This document shows, one piece after another, positions 12,301-27,300 of a stretch of 64,000 nt of DNA. A model generated the notes under the pieces. The model was not told the origin of the DNA. It did no database searches and saw only the letters and a list, made by a program, of their open reading frames with translations. The position numbers and the translations under genes were made by a program. Every line of letters begins with the position of its first letter. Positions within the stretch are counted from its first letter, which is position 1. Source of the stretch: Tachypleus tridentatus (taxonomy: Eukaryota > Arthropoda > Merostomata > Xiphosura > Limulidae); assembly GCF_004210375.1 (NCBI RefSeq), contig NC_134834.1, forward strand, positions 145,051,009 through 145,115,008, in the 5' to 3' direction.

Positions 12301-15300
12301 GATAAATTGTTCCCCTAGGACTTAAAATGAGTGAAAAGAAAATTTCTAGTGAGATACAAATAATTTTTTATAATAAATAAAAGACATAGTCCAAATGGCT
12401 ACTTGCGATAATCATGTTTATGCTTGAAATAATAAAAAAGTATTTGTATCTCCAACGTCTACCAATAGTTTGAGTGCGGTGCTTCTCCATACTGGGTACG
12501 TGGGGGAATCCATAGTTATGTCATCACTGCTTTTCAGCAAATCAGCGCTCGCGTATATGGGTATTTCTCGTTTTCTAAGCGGCATAGAAACACCAATGCG
12601 ATCGTTCACAAGATGGAAAAAAAAAGAGGCCTTGTTCACCAGATTGTCTTGTTTCTACCAAATCTAAAAGAACTAAAACTGTAAATCAAAAAGTTAGGAA
12701 AGAGTATAGTACAAAATATCCAGTCATTGCATCAAAAGTCAGTGACAGTCATGCGTTTTGTACAGTTTGTCACATTGATTTTTCTGTGGTGCATGGCGGG
12801 ATAAACGATTATTCCAGACATACAAAATCAGCATCTCACCAACAAAAGGCTGAGGAGAAGACAAAAACGATGCAGATAACAACATTTATGAGTAAGAATT
12901 CAGAATATGAAACCATAAATGCAGAAGTTTGTTCACGCAATTCGTCATTGCTTATAATTTACTCCTAGCTGTAGCCGATCATGCAGATCATTCAGAAAAA
13001 TGTTCCCAGACTTTGATATAACAAAAAAATATAGTCATAATTGAGCAATCTATAGCAGTAATAAATAATAATAAATATAATAATAATATAATAATAAACA
13101 ACTTAGAGACATTGCTCAGGCCTAGTAGCTGCAAATGATAAAGGGCTCTGGCTACAATCATTACGCTCAGTCATTTAAAATATTTGGCATCTCTGGATAT
13201 TAAATGGGGTTTTATTATTCATCCATCTTCTACCTATTAAAGTTATCTGTGTTTTTATCATCAAAGTCAGGTCTGTGGATGTGAATGTAACTCCTAGTAT
13301 AGGTGGTTTTTATTTGAAATATATACTCAAATGCTGGGGAAATAATTTGGTTTTTAATATGCATTTATTTTCGTTTTTAGCAAGAATAATTGGATTTCAT
13401 ATCAGAAATGACTAATGTTTCCATATTTTTGATCACACAAAACGTTAAGCAGTATAACCAGATTAAGCTTTGAAAGTGTGTCATACGTATAACTACACAC
13501 AATGATTCAGATGTACTTTTCTAGAATTTACTTTTTTTTTTAAGGGTTAATAGCATCATATTTTCTTTCTGGTATTTTCATTGGTTCTGAACAAGGCCAA
13601 TTTCATTCAAACACAGCATATATTAACAAATATTACAATTCTAATCTTAGATAACATTATGCATACACACACTTTACAGCTCTTTGACCTTAAAATTTAT
13701 ATAACATCTTCAAATTTGTTTGAATAACTGAAAAAACTTATTTTGAACCTTAGACTACTGTTACATGCAAACTGTTCATGCAGTATTAATTAATGATTTG
13801 TAGCTTAACAAATTTTAGTCTATGTATTGTGAAAAAGTTACACATTAATCATACATTGTGATTTGTCAGTGGTAATCTTTATTTAACAAAGGAGCCATAG
13901 AAAATGAGACACTTTCATGACAAACATAAGGCCAAGTGTGTTTTACATAGCACATGCTTTGAAATAAAGGTTATGGAGCCTGTACTATTTTACTCTCAAG
14001 AAAATAATTGATATGTTAATGTACTAAACCTAAAATAATCATTACTTACATATTATTAGAGAGTTAAGCAGTGACTCTGTTTTTTATTTATTAAAGTTAA
14101 CCCCAATATTTGCCTAAAATTTGTCAAATTTCTCAACTCTATGTAGATTCAAAGCATATCATTGATCAAGGTGGTGGCAGTGTTCCTTTAATCCTATGTA
14201 CCAATTGTTCTGGGTCATTCCCCTATTTTATCACAGTCTTGTGAGAAAGACTGCTGTAAAGTAGAACATACTGTGTAAAGACAGGCAGCAGTCTTTTTGA
14301 ATTGTTGGTCAGGTGATATCATAATACTAGATCCTCCCTCATTTTTCAAAGAGACTGACAAATGTGACACATGTAATGCGTTAACTTGTTTTTTTCATTG
14401 TATGTGTAAGTACTGAATAAAAATTGTTTATACATTGTTTTACATTCTTTTTCTTTCTGTATTCTAAATTCTGTCAAAACCACAAGAAATCAGTTTAACT
14501 TTGCAAGTAATTATCTACTTTAACCTTTTGTTATTTTTTAATCCTCTCAAAAGTGTTTAGGAATAACAGTTTATCAGGGATTATTACACTAAAAAACTTA
14601 CCTTATCTAGTGCTCAAGACATAGTTTTTTTATTCTTAGAAATTCTTATACTGACTTAGTAATAATATTAGAAAGCAAAGTGACATCTATTGTTTAAACA
14701 TTTTAAATTGCTAGCCTTCTCTTTTAATTATTATTATAGACAAATCATTGAAATGTTCAATTAATGTGCACTTGGTACAGAACTTGTTATCTCTAGTTTG
14801 TTTTTTCTCTGTATTATGATTTTGTGAAGCAATCTTCACAATGCTAAAATGTCTCTCCAAGTGTATCAAAATTGTTGCTATTATTAACAGCAAATTTAAA
14901 TATATTCCATTTTGGTGGAAACTTTTAATTTATAGGGAATAATCAAAAACTTTTCTAGGAACTGATAAGTATAAAAAATCCTGTTTACATAAACTACTCA
15001 GTTTGAATTGTGAATTATGGATCAAATAACAGGTTTATATCTACATATAGACACATTCATGCTTTAATTAATTATGTATTACTTTTAGGAAACTATGTGC
15101 TGGCAAAAGCTCTTCCACAGATTTATACGGTCAACAAAGAACCCATTCATGACCATATAATGGCACTTGTGTCTCTTCTACCTGTGTGTGAAAAATCGGA
15201 GAAAATAAGCCTTCTAAAATTGTTTAGTCTGATTGCCAAAAACAAACCTTTGGTAAGGTTGTTTTATTCTGTTTGATATGGGTATTATTGTGTTATATGA

Positions 15301-18300
15301 TCATGCTCAGGAACTGCTGATAGACCAAATTTAACTGTAATATGACTGTTTTATCATTTAAAAAAATATTTGATATCAAGAAAATAATTTTTAAGACCTG
15401 TTTTAGCAGTTATTGCAGAGGCTAATTTTTTATACTATTGCTTATCACTGTGATATCACTTTTCAAAAATCCATTATTATTTTAAGCTTTATTTGAAAAA
15501 TATTTTTGAGGAAGTAATTTCTGAGATTGTGGGGTACAAAACCAGCACTAGGTTAAGTTGGATTTCACTTCAGAAATATTTCTAGTTATTAAGACAATGT
15601 TCTTGCCCACCTATAACTGTAATTAGTTATTTAAAATCACAATTATTACCAATGGTAATAAATTTGTGTTGGGGTTTACAAGCCAATTACCACAACTTAA
15701 GAATGCAATCACATTTCCTGTTTTTAATCCTTTAAAATGAAAACTGAGATGGCACTTGCTCAGTTAAAGTATTTGTATAGCCAGTAAAAATGTGTATCTG
15801 GATTGTAATTTGCCTTAATTATTTCAGAAAATGTTGTAAATCCATAGTTTGAACCTTTTATTTTCACTATCATTTTACAGAATGTAGCAAAGTTTTAAAA
15901 ACATGTTTAACTACTTGCAGATGCTGGAAAGTAACTTTCCTCAGTTAAGTGGTTGTCTAACTATCCCAAATTGTACAATATGTGTACTTCAGATATTCCT
16001 AGACATGGCTGTTACTTGCCCTTTACCATTCACAGAACATCTGCAAAAGATAAAATCTGTAGGACAACAGCATCCTGAGTCACTCCCTCTAGTGGTCCGC
16101 ATTCTGGGAATTGTTGGGAAGTTAAGCCTGGTATGAATAAAGTTAACTTGTATTTTTATCAGAGAATAATTGTGTTATTCAGGAATAAAAATATTTAAAA
16201 TGGTGTTACCATAATGAAATTTGTCTATTTGGCTTTCAAACTAGATAATCCAAGGCCCAGGAGAGTGAAAATTGAATGTTTTAACAGACAATGTTTAATA
16301 CTTTTTGAAATGAAAGTCAGATGACTGTCAGTTTTCTGCTTTTGAGTGACAAGAAAAGTAATGAGGGAAGAAAACGGTTTTAAGTCATTGATCATAAAGT
16401 TTGTTGTTATTCATATCCACCATAAAACCTTTTTATCCCATTACTTTACTTGAGCATTTGTGGGAAAGAATTAGATACAATTAAATAACAGTGTTTAATG
16501 TATTCAATAGCAAATTATAAATTGAAACTAAAATATTAAGTTGATTGTAAGCTTAGAATATTTTAACTCTCCCATGTATGTTTAAAATTTTTTTATCTGC
16601 ATTTAAGGTACTTCCAGATGAAACAAGTCATTTTTTCAATTGACTGTTATATTAGTAATGAAAGCCAGAACTTTTGTATATAGTTCAAAGGTTTTCTAAG
16701 TATTAGCTGTTTCACATAAAAAGTTATTGTTCTTTTAATCCAATGTCTGAAAAGAAAAAATTGTCATACTACAATGTTTTGCAGAGTAGTGATGTGATTT
16801 ATTTTCATTTTAAACAGGAACGGGGCAAAGAGTGCTTGGAATATCTTGTTGCTCAACTGGCTAAAACTGACCACTCAAGCTTGTCTGTCTTGCTGAAGGA
16901 AATCAAGGGTATAATGGAAGTTTTTCCTGTACTTTTACCTCTTTTTCTCCCTGATATCTGCAGTCATACTGAAGGCTTGAACTCCACAACTCGATGGCTC
17001 AATCGGGAACTGAAAGCTGATTCTTCAAATCCCCAGTGTGTATTATTAGCAATTAATCTCTCTTTGTTTGGTTTTTTGTGTCAAGGGTTTTTAGGAAATG
17101 TGATAGAAAGTATAAATTGGACAATAACTTAGGGGTATAATCAGGTACAGGATTTTATTCCTGTAAATACAAAGGTACTTTATCTCTTCTTTAAGAACAT
17201 TTTGTAACATAAACTTAGGAACCTGGAACTAACAGTGACATAACAAAGAATTAGACATACTGTTATCAATTGATTAATGAAAATCGTATTAAATACTTAA
17301 TGGCACGTGCTTTTTTTCCATGTACTGTTATTTTTTAAAAAACTACAACCTAACTCAGTTCCCATGAAAAGCAATAAATAGACGTTATCTCACTGTGTAC
17401 TTGAGAACGTTCCTGTGTGCTATCGAAACACCATACCTGTTCTGAACAATATTCTTCTTTACTGTAAAAGCTGTAAGTTGTAATAAGATATTACTTGTGA
17501 TGAGTAAGTAAATTCAAAATGAAATTATTAGTTGTTGCTTGTGAGGATCTTTAGGAAGTGGATAATGATTCAACAAGCTTTGAATGATGTGTGCATTTTA
17601 CAAAGCCAAACTGCTTATCTTACTTTCTTCAAGTATCATGTCAAGAATAAAAACTACTAGTGAAAAGAATAAATTTTTGAACACTTGGTTTTATTTTTTA
17701 CAACAGTGTTAAATGTAATTTCTGAACTTTCCCAAACGGATGTGTTGTTGTTCTGATGTTGACAGTTTTAATACCTTATCACTGCTTCAGTAATAAGTCT
17801 GCATACTTACAGTGCTAAATTTTGAATTTTGATACCTGTAGTGGGCAGAGCACAGATAACTTCTCGCATAGCATTTGTTTAAGAACAAGCAGTCTAAACC
17901 TTTTTACAGTGTTCACTTGCTGAACCCTTCAGAGATGTTTGTTGTTCTTCTGTGTACCGAGCAATAATGTTTTAACTTATTCCCAAGCTGTATACTTGTC
18001 AGTTACTAAAAGACAGCTCATAGTTTTTGGTAATTATTAATTAAGAAATAAATTGTAATTAGTACCTTGGTCTCACTTGTAATCTTGTAAGAAGTTGTAT
18101 TTTACATAAATCAGTTAATTTCGTTATGGAACAATTGTATCTTATTAAGTACATTTTGAGGGAGATATTTATTAGTAAGAACATATGGCAAGTTATTTAA
18201 GTACTTCTATAATAAATGTTTATGTTAAGTATCTCTGTCATTTCTTATCTATTATTATTTCTTTTGTAATATGCTTATGATGGTACATCTTCCTAACTAA

Positions 18301-21300
18301 CAAGATTATTAACCTATTCAACTTTGCATCACAAAATTATGTGTAGAACAGCATTATTTAAAATACCACCTGATATGTTGTTGTTCTATTCTTTAAGTGC
18401 TAACTAGAGTACTAAGTTAGTCTAAAATACTGCATAACTCATGCAAAGAAAATATTTTATTATGTTTTACTTTGGTATTATAATTTAGTTAATTTCTTAA
18501 TTTAAAAGTAAATATTAAAAAAATTCTGAATATCAATTTTTGTCTCATGTGGGTATGTTCAATGCATCATTGGTTCAAATTGGACATTTATGATATTCAA
18601 ATATGAAGTATATAATTTGGTATGAATTAGGAACTCAAACTACTGATATTGACAAATTAGAATATGAAATAAGAACCTCCTATCTTTTTACTTGTTGATA
18701 AATCACTACCGTTACTGAATCAAACACACTGGCCTTGGCCACCTGTGTCAATATTTGAAAATGCTTATGTACATCTACTTTAAAAGCTCATAATGTCTGC
18801 CTAATGGTTTTCTCAGCCTCACTGGAGTACTTGAGTGGCAAACATGTTCTTAAGGGTGATGCTAGATTTTGAAAGGTAAGGTAACACTTTAGTGAGCTCA
18901 ATTTCATATTTTTTGGACCTAAATACAGCTGTTATTGAGCTAGATAAATTACAGTGGAATTCTGTGGTATTGCTACAGTAATTTATAATTTTTTCTCATT
19001 TTAAAATGGATATATAAACCTAAAAAAAATATTTCATTCCACATGTTACATGTGTGAAATTTGATTAGGCTTAGCAACCTACAACAAGCAGCAAATAAAT
19101 ACAAAGTTTGTAAATAGAAGAAATAATTGCTTTCTATAATTCTTTATTTACTGTTCTGTTTCAACAGAGTGATTGAAATTTAAGAACATGTGCATACACA
19201 CACACACAGCACTGTGCAAGAGTGTAAATTCCAATACTATGGTAATGCTTCACTAGTCCTTGTTGACAATTAAATGAGCCAGTGTGAGAATACTTATCAT
19301 TCTTTAGAATTCCCATATACTTGTACTAAGGGCATGCAATAAGGGTTTTGCTTAAATAAACATACTGCTCAAATTTGGGGTGTGAAATACAGCTCTAAGC
19401 GGCCACCCCTCAGATTCGGTCACCCCTTGAAAGAGGTCCTTCAATCACAGTCCCTTTTTTTTGTTTACATAATCCCTAATTATGTACAATGGAACCCCTC
19501 TAATCAGGCCAGTTTGTCTCAGTCCCAAATGTGGCTGCTTTAGATGGGTTCCACTGTAATTGTCATGCAGTATCTGGACAATACTGAATTACTGGACAAT
19601 ACTAGGAAGGATCTAGCATATGGTACTGGTATATACTAGAAAAAATCAATTTAATAGCACTCTACAAATAAACCATGATAAAACAGTGTTTAACACTATG
19701 TATATTGTTTTGTTGTCTTGCCATGGCTTAAAAAGCATAGAAAATTGTCAGTAGAGCAAAGAGTTTGCATAAGAGATTTACATGATGCTAGTTAGACTGA
19801 TCAACAGATTAGTGCAGACTTGAACTTTTCCCCAAACACTTTCAAGTACACCTTAGATTGTGAGACTGAGATAAGTAAATTTGAAAATAGGAAAAGAAGA
19901 GACAGAACACCTAAACTCAATGATACTGATGTTAAGTATCTTTGTTTATACAGCCTTCAGGACAGAAGGAAGACTGTCATTGATCTCAAGCATGAGATAA
20001 ACAACCATGTACCAAATGACAGAAAAGTATCCAGATTTACAGTATCAAGAAGACTCAACAAGATTGGAATGTTTGGTTGTGTATCAGTTTAAAAACCTTT
20101 ACTTCGGTCTCCAAATATTGTCAAGAAATAGAAATTTGCTTAAAAAATATAAAATTGGACTGCTGATAATTGGGAAAGAGTGTTATGGATGCATGAGTCC
20201 AAGTTTGAAATATTTCATTCAAAGTGTAAGTTATACGTCCGGTGGAAGAAAGGTGAGAGATGCTTACCTCGATGTATAGCACTTATGGGAAGGCAGTGTG
20301 ATGGCTTGGAGTGTTTTTTGCTTAAGCAACAGGAGATATTTGCAAGATAGATGGAATAATGGACCAGCACAAGTACCATCATATACTAATCGATCATGGT
20401 GTACCTAGTTGTTGGTATATTATTGGTAAAGGATTCTACTGACTAAAAGATAATGTCCCCAAACAATCATCCAACCCATGCAGAAATTACTTAGCTAATA
20501 AAGAAGCTGCTGGAGTCATTCAAATGATGTAATAGTCCCCATCTCAACCCAGTTGAGCATATCTGGGATTTCATAGATAAAAAACGTGTCAGATCAAAAG
20601 TTACTTCCAAAGAAACATTATGAAAGTGCATTATATGACTCTGGAGTCAACTCTCAAAGAATACTTTAATTAAATATTTTGCAACAATGCCTGAAACACT
20701 GTTTGCAGTTATTAAAGCAAAAGGGGCACATAACATATTGACTGTTTGATGAACTCAAGTACTTCCACTGAGTTTCTGTTGTATTAAATATGAAGACTAA
20801 TAAAGTTTTGATGCTTTACCTATGATTTCATGATGACGATAAACTCACTTGAAGTAAAAATGTATTCTCAAGAGAGCTGGTATGAGTGTTAAAATTTTAA
20901 TTTGAATAAAGTACAGAACAACGTTTTGACATTCTTAGGTCATCTTCAGGTCAAAAAATATTTAATATTGCTTTTGTTACCAAACACAAGTAATCAAATT
21001 AGCACTGTGCCATTCCATAAATTATTTTAGTAATTTCAGTTGAATGACAAAATTGAACAAACGCAAGTTAAAAATTAAATTTCCAAAGTCACTTTTAATA
21101 TGAATAAATAGGATAATTTGATAAGCTAAAATTAATGTGAAATGTCACTTAAGAATATGCATTTAGTTTGAAGTTCAGCACAAAGCAACATAATGGGTTG
21201 CAAGTCAGCAGAGATATTGCTGTATCACAGGGACAGTTACACAAATAATATTGGAAATAATTATGAAAATAGTGAATAAAATTATTAAATGCAACTGTTA

Positions 21301-24300
21301 TAACATTTCTTCTCTCTACTGCATAAAAGTGAACTGCACCAAAGTTAAGTCACATACTGACAATTTAAACTGATATTGGTTGTTATCAACCAATCACACA
21401 ATACCATACAGTGTAATACATGTAACAGTACATACAGTCGTATTATTTCCAGTAGTTTCCAAATACTGTCAAGAGACTGGAATGTGCTAAAAAGTATAAA
21501 AACTGGACTGTTTATTGTTGGAAAAGGGTGTAATGGACAGATGAGTCCAAATTTGAATTATTGAATTATTTGATTCAAAGCATAGGTTGTATGTCTGGTG
21601 GAAGAAAGGTGAGAGATACCTTATTCTTTAGCACCTATCATGAAGCATGGAGAGGCCTTATGATAGTTTGGGGGAGGGGGGACTTCTGCTGAGGCAAAAG
21701 GTGATATCTGAAAATAGATGCAATAATGGACCAACACAAGTACCATCAGATACTGATCCATCATGGCATGTCAAGTGGTTTATGTATTATTGGTAAAGGA
21801 TTCTACTACCAAGAAGATAATGCCCCAAACACTCATCCAAGCCATACAGAAATTCCTTAGTTAAGAAAGAAGCTACTGAAGTTATTCAAATTTTGCTCTC
21901 ACAGAACCCTGATCTCAACCCAATTGAGCAGATCTGGGATTTGATAGATTGAAAACTTTATGGTAGTATAGTATGGACAGTTTGAGTAAATATATTGCAG
22001 CAATGCCTGGAAGACTGTCTGTAGTTATTAAAACAATAGGGGATACACAATATCTTAATTGTTTGCTGAACTCAAGCACTTCCACTGAGTTTCTGTTGTA
22101 TTAAATATAATGGTTGATAAAATGTTAATGTTTCACCTGTGATATACCTTCCATTGTTTTTGAAAGAAGCCTAAACTCTAATTTTTTACTTTATACTAAC
22201 ATTTTTGCACATTATTATTATTATTATATATATATAATATATTATAACTGAAATGGGACTGCATTTTACAAAATATTAGTCTCAAAAATACAGCCAAAAC
22301 AGGTCATCTTGAAGGTCATAACATGAGTGCACATACTCTGTGTCATTTCAATTTCTAAAATGTTAGCCAGTCACAGCTGAAGTGTCAATGTAATAAAAAT
22401 AATTAATATGTACAAATGTATAAAGTTATAAGATTTAAGCTATTTAGACTAAACATTTGTGTTTCATGTTATAGTTTGAAGGCATTATAGAACAAAAAAA
22501 AAACATAATTTATATTTATTTCCTAACTTTTTTATTTAATTTAAGCTTTTAATTGTGTGTATGAAACTTGTAATATTTACTCATAACCTGCAAAATTTTG
22601 TAAAGAAACATGTAAATTATAAAAAAGTTGCAGCATAATTACTGTCGTGGATATTTTCATGGTTACAAGCTAGGTGGATTCCACCCAACCCATTTGGTAA
22701 GGTTAGTTGATTACACAAACCTGTGAAATTGAACTTCACAAAATTTGTTTTGGTTTTAATAATGTATTTTTTTTATAATTCAACAATGCAGATCTTAAAT
22801 AATATTAATATTTTTCTATCACTTAAGAACTTTTTTACAAATCTAGAAGAAAAAAAACTTGAATCAAATTATTCTTTTGTATCACACAATGAACTTTTAT
22901 TATTATTATGTTTGTTAAAAAAAATACAAGCAAAGTGAAGAAAAAAAAAGAATGTTGATGTCAAATGAATGTGTAGCCTCATATTTTTATGTGAATTCTA
23001 TGTCTTTTCTCAAAACTACGTGTTGTTGTCTTTTTTTTTTATGTATTGTGTCTGGATCATCTTATTTCAATGACCATAATAATTAGCCATCAAGATGGTG
23101 TTCCACTTTCCCTGATGTCTTGAGGAAACCTTTCCTCTTGTTCTTCACTGACAGTACTGAGATTTTCAGGGAAATAATCAATATGCGAGTGTAAGAAATG
23201 ACCTTTCAGGCTCATATTACAATCCAACTCTTTGAATTTGTTGATCATATTATTGACAATATTTTTGTCATGTAGGTTCTTGTTGTTTCTTAAAAATTTG
23301 TTAATGACATTTATAAAGGCAATCCACACTTTTTCATCTTTTTTTCATTGTCCTTTCAAACTGTTCATTCAAAGTCAATTTCCTAATCTGAGGCCCAATA
23401 AAAATCTCTTCTTTAAGTTTGACTTGTAAAAGAGCTGTTAGTTACCAACAAGAGATACTTGAAACAGTTGCCATCTTTTTCTAAGGCCTTTACAAATTGG
23501 TTCATCAAGACCAGTGTTATGTGAAGTGGAAGTAACAGGACTTTCTTTGTGTTAACCAAACAAACTTTGTTGTTTAATGTTTTTTTATCCTGATATTAGA
23601 TTGACTCTGTGCTGTCCCATTCACACAAAAAATATGGAAAGGAAACTTTGTATAATCAGATTGTTGACTCAACAACATAAAAAGGACTTTTAAGTCTCCA
23701 CAAAGTAACCAATCATGTTTTTGTATTTGACATTATTAAGAAGTAGTTCAAGATTTTCATTTTTTTCATCAAGTGAACCAAATGAGCAATAGGAACAGAT
23801 GCATATATGTTACCATTGTAAAGGAGAACACCTTACAATCTTCTTTCGGGGGAATCAATGAACATTTCCCACTCATGTGGCTCATATACTATAGCTCCTA
23901 GCATTAGTATTAATTCAGCAATACTGTTGCAATAAACCAGTGAACCTTATGAAAAATTTAGTGTAAACTCTTTTGCACAATCTCTGTACCAGTAGAATTA
24001 TGTCCTTGGGGAAAGTAAGTTTTTACTATGAATTCTTGACTCCAAAATCTCTGAAGAATCCTTTGGAAGGCCCAAATCTCTCATCAAATCATTTAACTCA
24101 CCTTGTGTGAATAGTTGTGGTTCAATCCCTATCATCATTTCTATTGACATTAGAATCAGATGAAACTGTGTAAAGTCTCTGGTGGAGTAGGTACAAGTAT
24201 ATCTGTTCCATGAGCAACAGATGTTTTGGGAAAAGTCTATATGTTATGGAGAAAAATGGATATTTTTGAATTCAGTGAACAGGAACTACTGCAGAATGTA

Positions 24301-27300
24301 AAAATTTCAAGACAGTAAAACCATCGCAGGCCTATTAATTACATTGGGTTAGTCTTGTAAAGTAATTTATCAATTAAAAATTAGGATTTCATTTGTTATT
24401 TGTTTTTCTCATCCCAGCTATTGAAATAACTGCAATATTTTAATTGGAATTTACCCTTATTTTTGATTGATTTATAATTGTTCTACTTATTATATTTGTG
24501 CCATAATCAATTAATTGAAAATGTTTATTACTGTTTCAGTTAGTGAGACCAATGATTAATTAATTGTCAAATTCCATTAATTGTCCAGCTCTGGATATAG
24601 ATTGTATTTGAATTATCTTTTATATTAACCATAGTTGCAATGTGCATTGTAATAGAAGTAAAAGATTTTTTACTTCTTTGTAAGGTGAGATGATATGAGA
24701 GAAATTTACAAAATAATCATTAATGCAGGAATGTTTCATAAGAGAGTTATTTAAATTTTATGTTCAGGAAAAAATTAAAATAATGTATCAGTTTTTTGTA
24801 CTGTAATGAGCAATAATCAACTCTGGTTTCTGTATAAGTGCTTACTTTAATGTTTATTTTCACTTCTGAAATCAAATTAAAATTAATATGGATAAGCAGC
24901 ATTTTTACTGTGTAAAGCCAGTAAAAAATATAAACACACTATGTACTGTCTCACACAGCATTGCATGTGTACAGCTGTCTTTTAACTTTTCTTTTTGCTA
25001 CTTACTGTCTCAGTGCCTAATTCTCAAACTCTGGTCACTTGCATTCAGTAGACCTTTTTGACTTAATAAAGCATATTGGTCTCTGGAGAAATAAATGCTG
25101 TGTGTGACACTGATATCTTAACTACTCTGAAATAAATTTTAACATAAAAAAACCAATTACTAAGAAGTATTGGAAGCTTAAGAGAAAAACAAACATACTT
25201 CAACTAAGTTTTTTTGTGTGTGTTCCCTTGACTATTTTGAATAAGTTTATTAGATTAGTTAAATAAAATCATCATGAACCTTGCTTGGTTTTTCAGTAAA
25301 CCTCAAAATCATGTAAACTGCACATCTGGAGAAATTACCATTGTTAAGGTTGGAGACAGTAGACAAAATTTAATTACTGTGGTAACATCTGCTATCACTA
25401 CAGCAACAACTCTGTCTGCAACAACTGTTACATCAGTAACTGCTCCTGTTAAAGAGTTAGTTACACATAATATTGTTACTGATCCATCTAGGGAGAGTCA
25501 AGGAAACTTTGCTAACTCCAGACACAATCTTGTGAGTGTGCCTGAACAAAGACCTCTCAGTCATCTGCTAGCTAATCCACCCATGAATCGGAGTTTAGGC
25601 AGACTTCCAACAACAGGGGGAATTGCAGGTAAGATTTAAAGAAAGTATGGTGAATTACAACAAAATTATTAGTTGCTATTTCTTCCATGTTTTAATCTAA
25701 GATTTCAAAATATTATCAATAGGGAAAAGAAATTTTTATATTAGTATCTTTTTTTTTATTCCAAAAAAAAACAGAATTAACAGTTTGACAGCTATTTCAC
25801 CATAATGTATTACACTTTAACTAAAAAAAAAAACAGGTGAATGGACTGTGTTTATTGCAGATTTATTTTGTTCATTTGTTTCATAATAATCATTCAGATC
25901 TCGCATTTAATTTTTTTTGTATTTTGGAGCTTTCAGCATGTTTCAGATTGAACTATTAGTAACATAATGTGCAGATAACTATTGTTTAGATATTTTCACA
26001 GTATTGGAACGTTTTAACTTATGCCTTACACTTACTTCATTATTGCTCATCCTGCATATTTGTTGGTAATTTCTTGTTCATCAGTGTAAAATAAGATTTT
26101 TTCAGTTGTTATTTGAATAACCTTCATTTTCAGTTTGTGATTATGTTCTAAAAACATTATTTCAAAAATCTTTGAATTGAGGTTTGTGATAAGTCACAGT
26201 ATTGTGACCATTGTAATATTCTGGATTCTTTTCTGTTATTAAATTTACATCTATCATGAGGATTTCCAACAAATATTGTTAATTTTTAATTATCTTATCT
26301 TTAATTATCTTAAAACATATGGAAGTTTAGAAATTTCCAATGTATAAACAAAACAATGAAACATGAAAAAAAAAAAATGTGATGAAACAGGAAAAAACAG
26401 AGGATTGTTGTTGCCTTGTGATGGATGGTTTCTTTCAGTATGTCAGTAATTTATAAGAGTACATCATCCATAGCACATTAGCTGAGCATGGCTTGTAGTC
26501 AGTTTTATAAGTGTATTTCTCAGTTATGATAAATAATAGCCAAATCCAGAGTGTTATCAGTGGAACGGTGTCACTTATTTTTGTGAATATTTGTTTAGTA
26601 CTACTAGTTGTTTATGTAAAGTACTCAATAATTATGTTCTATTAGCAAGAAATGAGCACAGTACATCATTGTGAAAATGCACTTATAGAAAAACAAAGAA
26701 TGAAACTAAATAACTGACTAGATTTTTAAATGTTTCTGCTTCTTAATTTTGGACTGTGCATGGCTTTGAGGTTGGTATGGTGGAGTGTAATTTCAGGGTT
26801 CATTTTTCGTGTCTCACTACTACAAAAAATCATGTTAAAAATGTGAAGCTTTGGTTGCATTATAAGAATGACAGTGAAGTTTCTCTATTTGCATTATTTG
26901 GTTAGAGTAGTCCAAGAGTTAGTGATTAGTGCCATTACCTTCCTTCTAGTCTATCACTTCAGATTTAGGTGTAGCTCGTGCAGACAACCCTTTGGTAAGG
27001 TTATGTATATATATCCAAAAGACACTTTTTAATTTAATTCATACTAAAAATGTAGTGCTTCTTAAGAAATTCTTAACACTGTGTTTTTGTGAATTCTGGA
27101 TTTAAGACTTAATTATAAAAAAAACAATTGTGTTTTACACACTTGATGGTCAAATTGTTTTATTCAAAGTGTTTTGAATATTGTTATCAGTCTTAAGATT
27201 ATGTTTTGAGGTCTACAACAGATGTGGACAGTTTAAGTTAGGTATCAGAATACAAGTTCTGATTGCCATTATTAATTTGTATTTAAAGTTTTTTTTAATT

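Larger units (their letters stand above)
11295..15088 (+). other. intron 4 of melted (3,794 bp)
   Basis: A GT-AG intron. It carries a complete-ended hAT deletion derivative (12159-13195) and an AAT-rich stretch at about 13060-13098 inside it. The flanks are AT-rich with nothing else recognised. The segment 14150-14380 is less AT-rich, but I cannot assign it. Confidence 0.8.
17036..25296 (+). other. intron 7 of melted (8,261 bp), transposon-rich
   Basis: The longest intron. From left to right it holds unassigned AT-rich sequence to about 19380, a pogo/Tigger-like palindrome, a Tc1-like element, a solo Penelope-type terminus, a second Tc1-like remnant and a decayed gene of an uncharacterised repeat family on the - strand. 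The final kilobase shows nothing recognisable. Confidence 0.8.

Noticed and set aside
16743..16817. Open frame extending exon 7 of melted upstream to an ATG
   Set aside because: It has a standard acceptor at its end, no family similarity, and phase requires splicing from exon 6.
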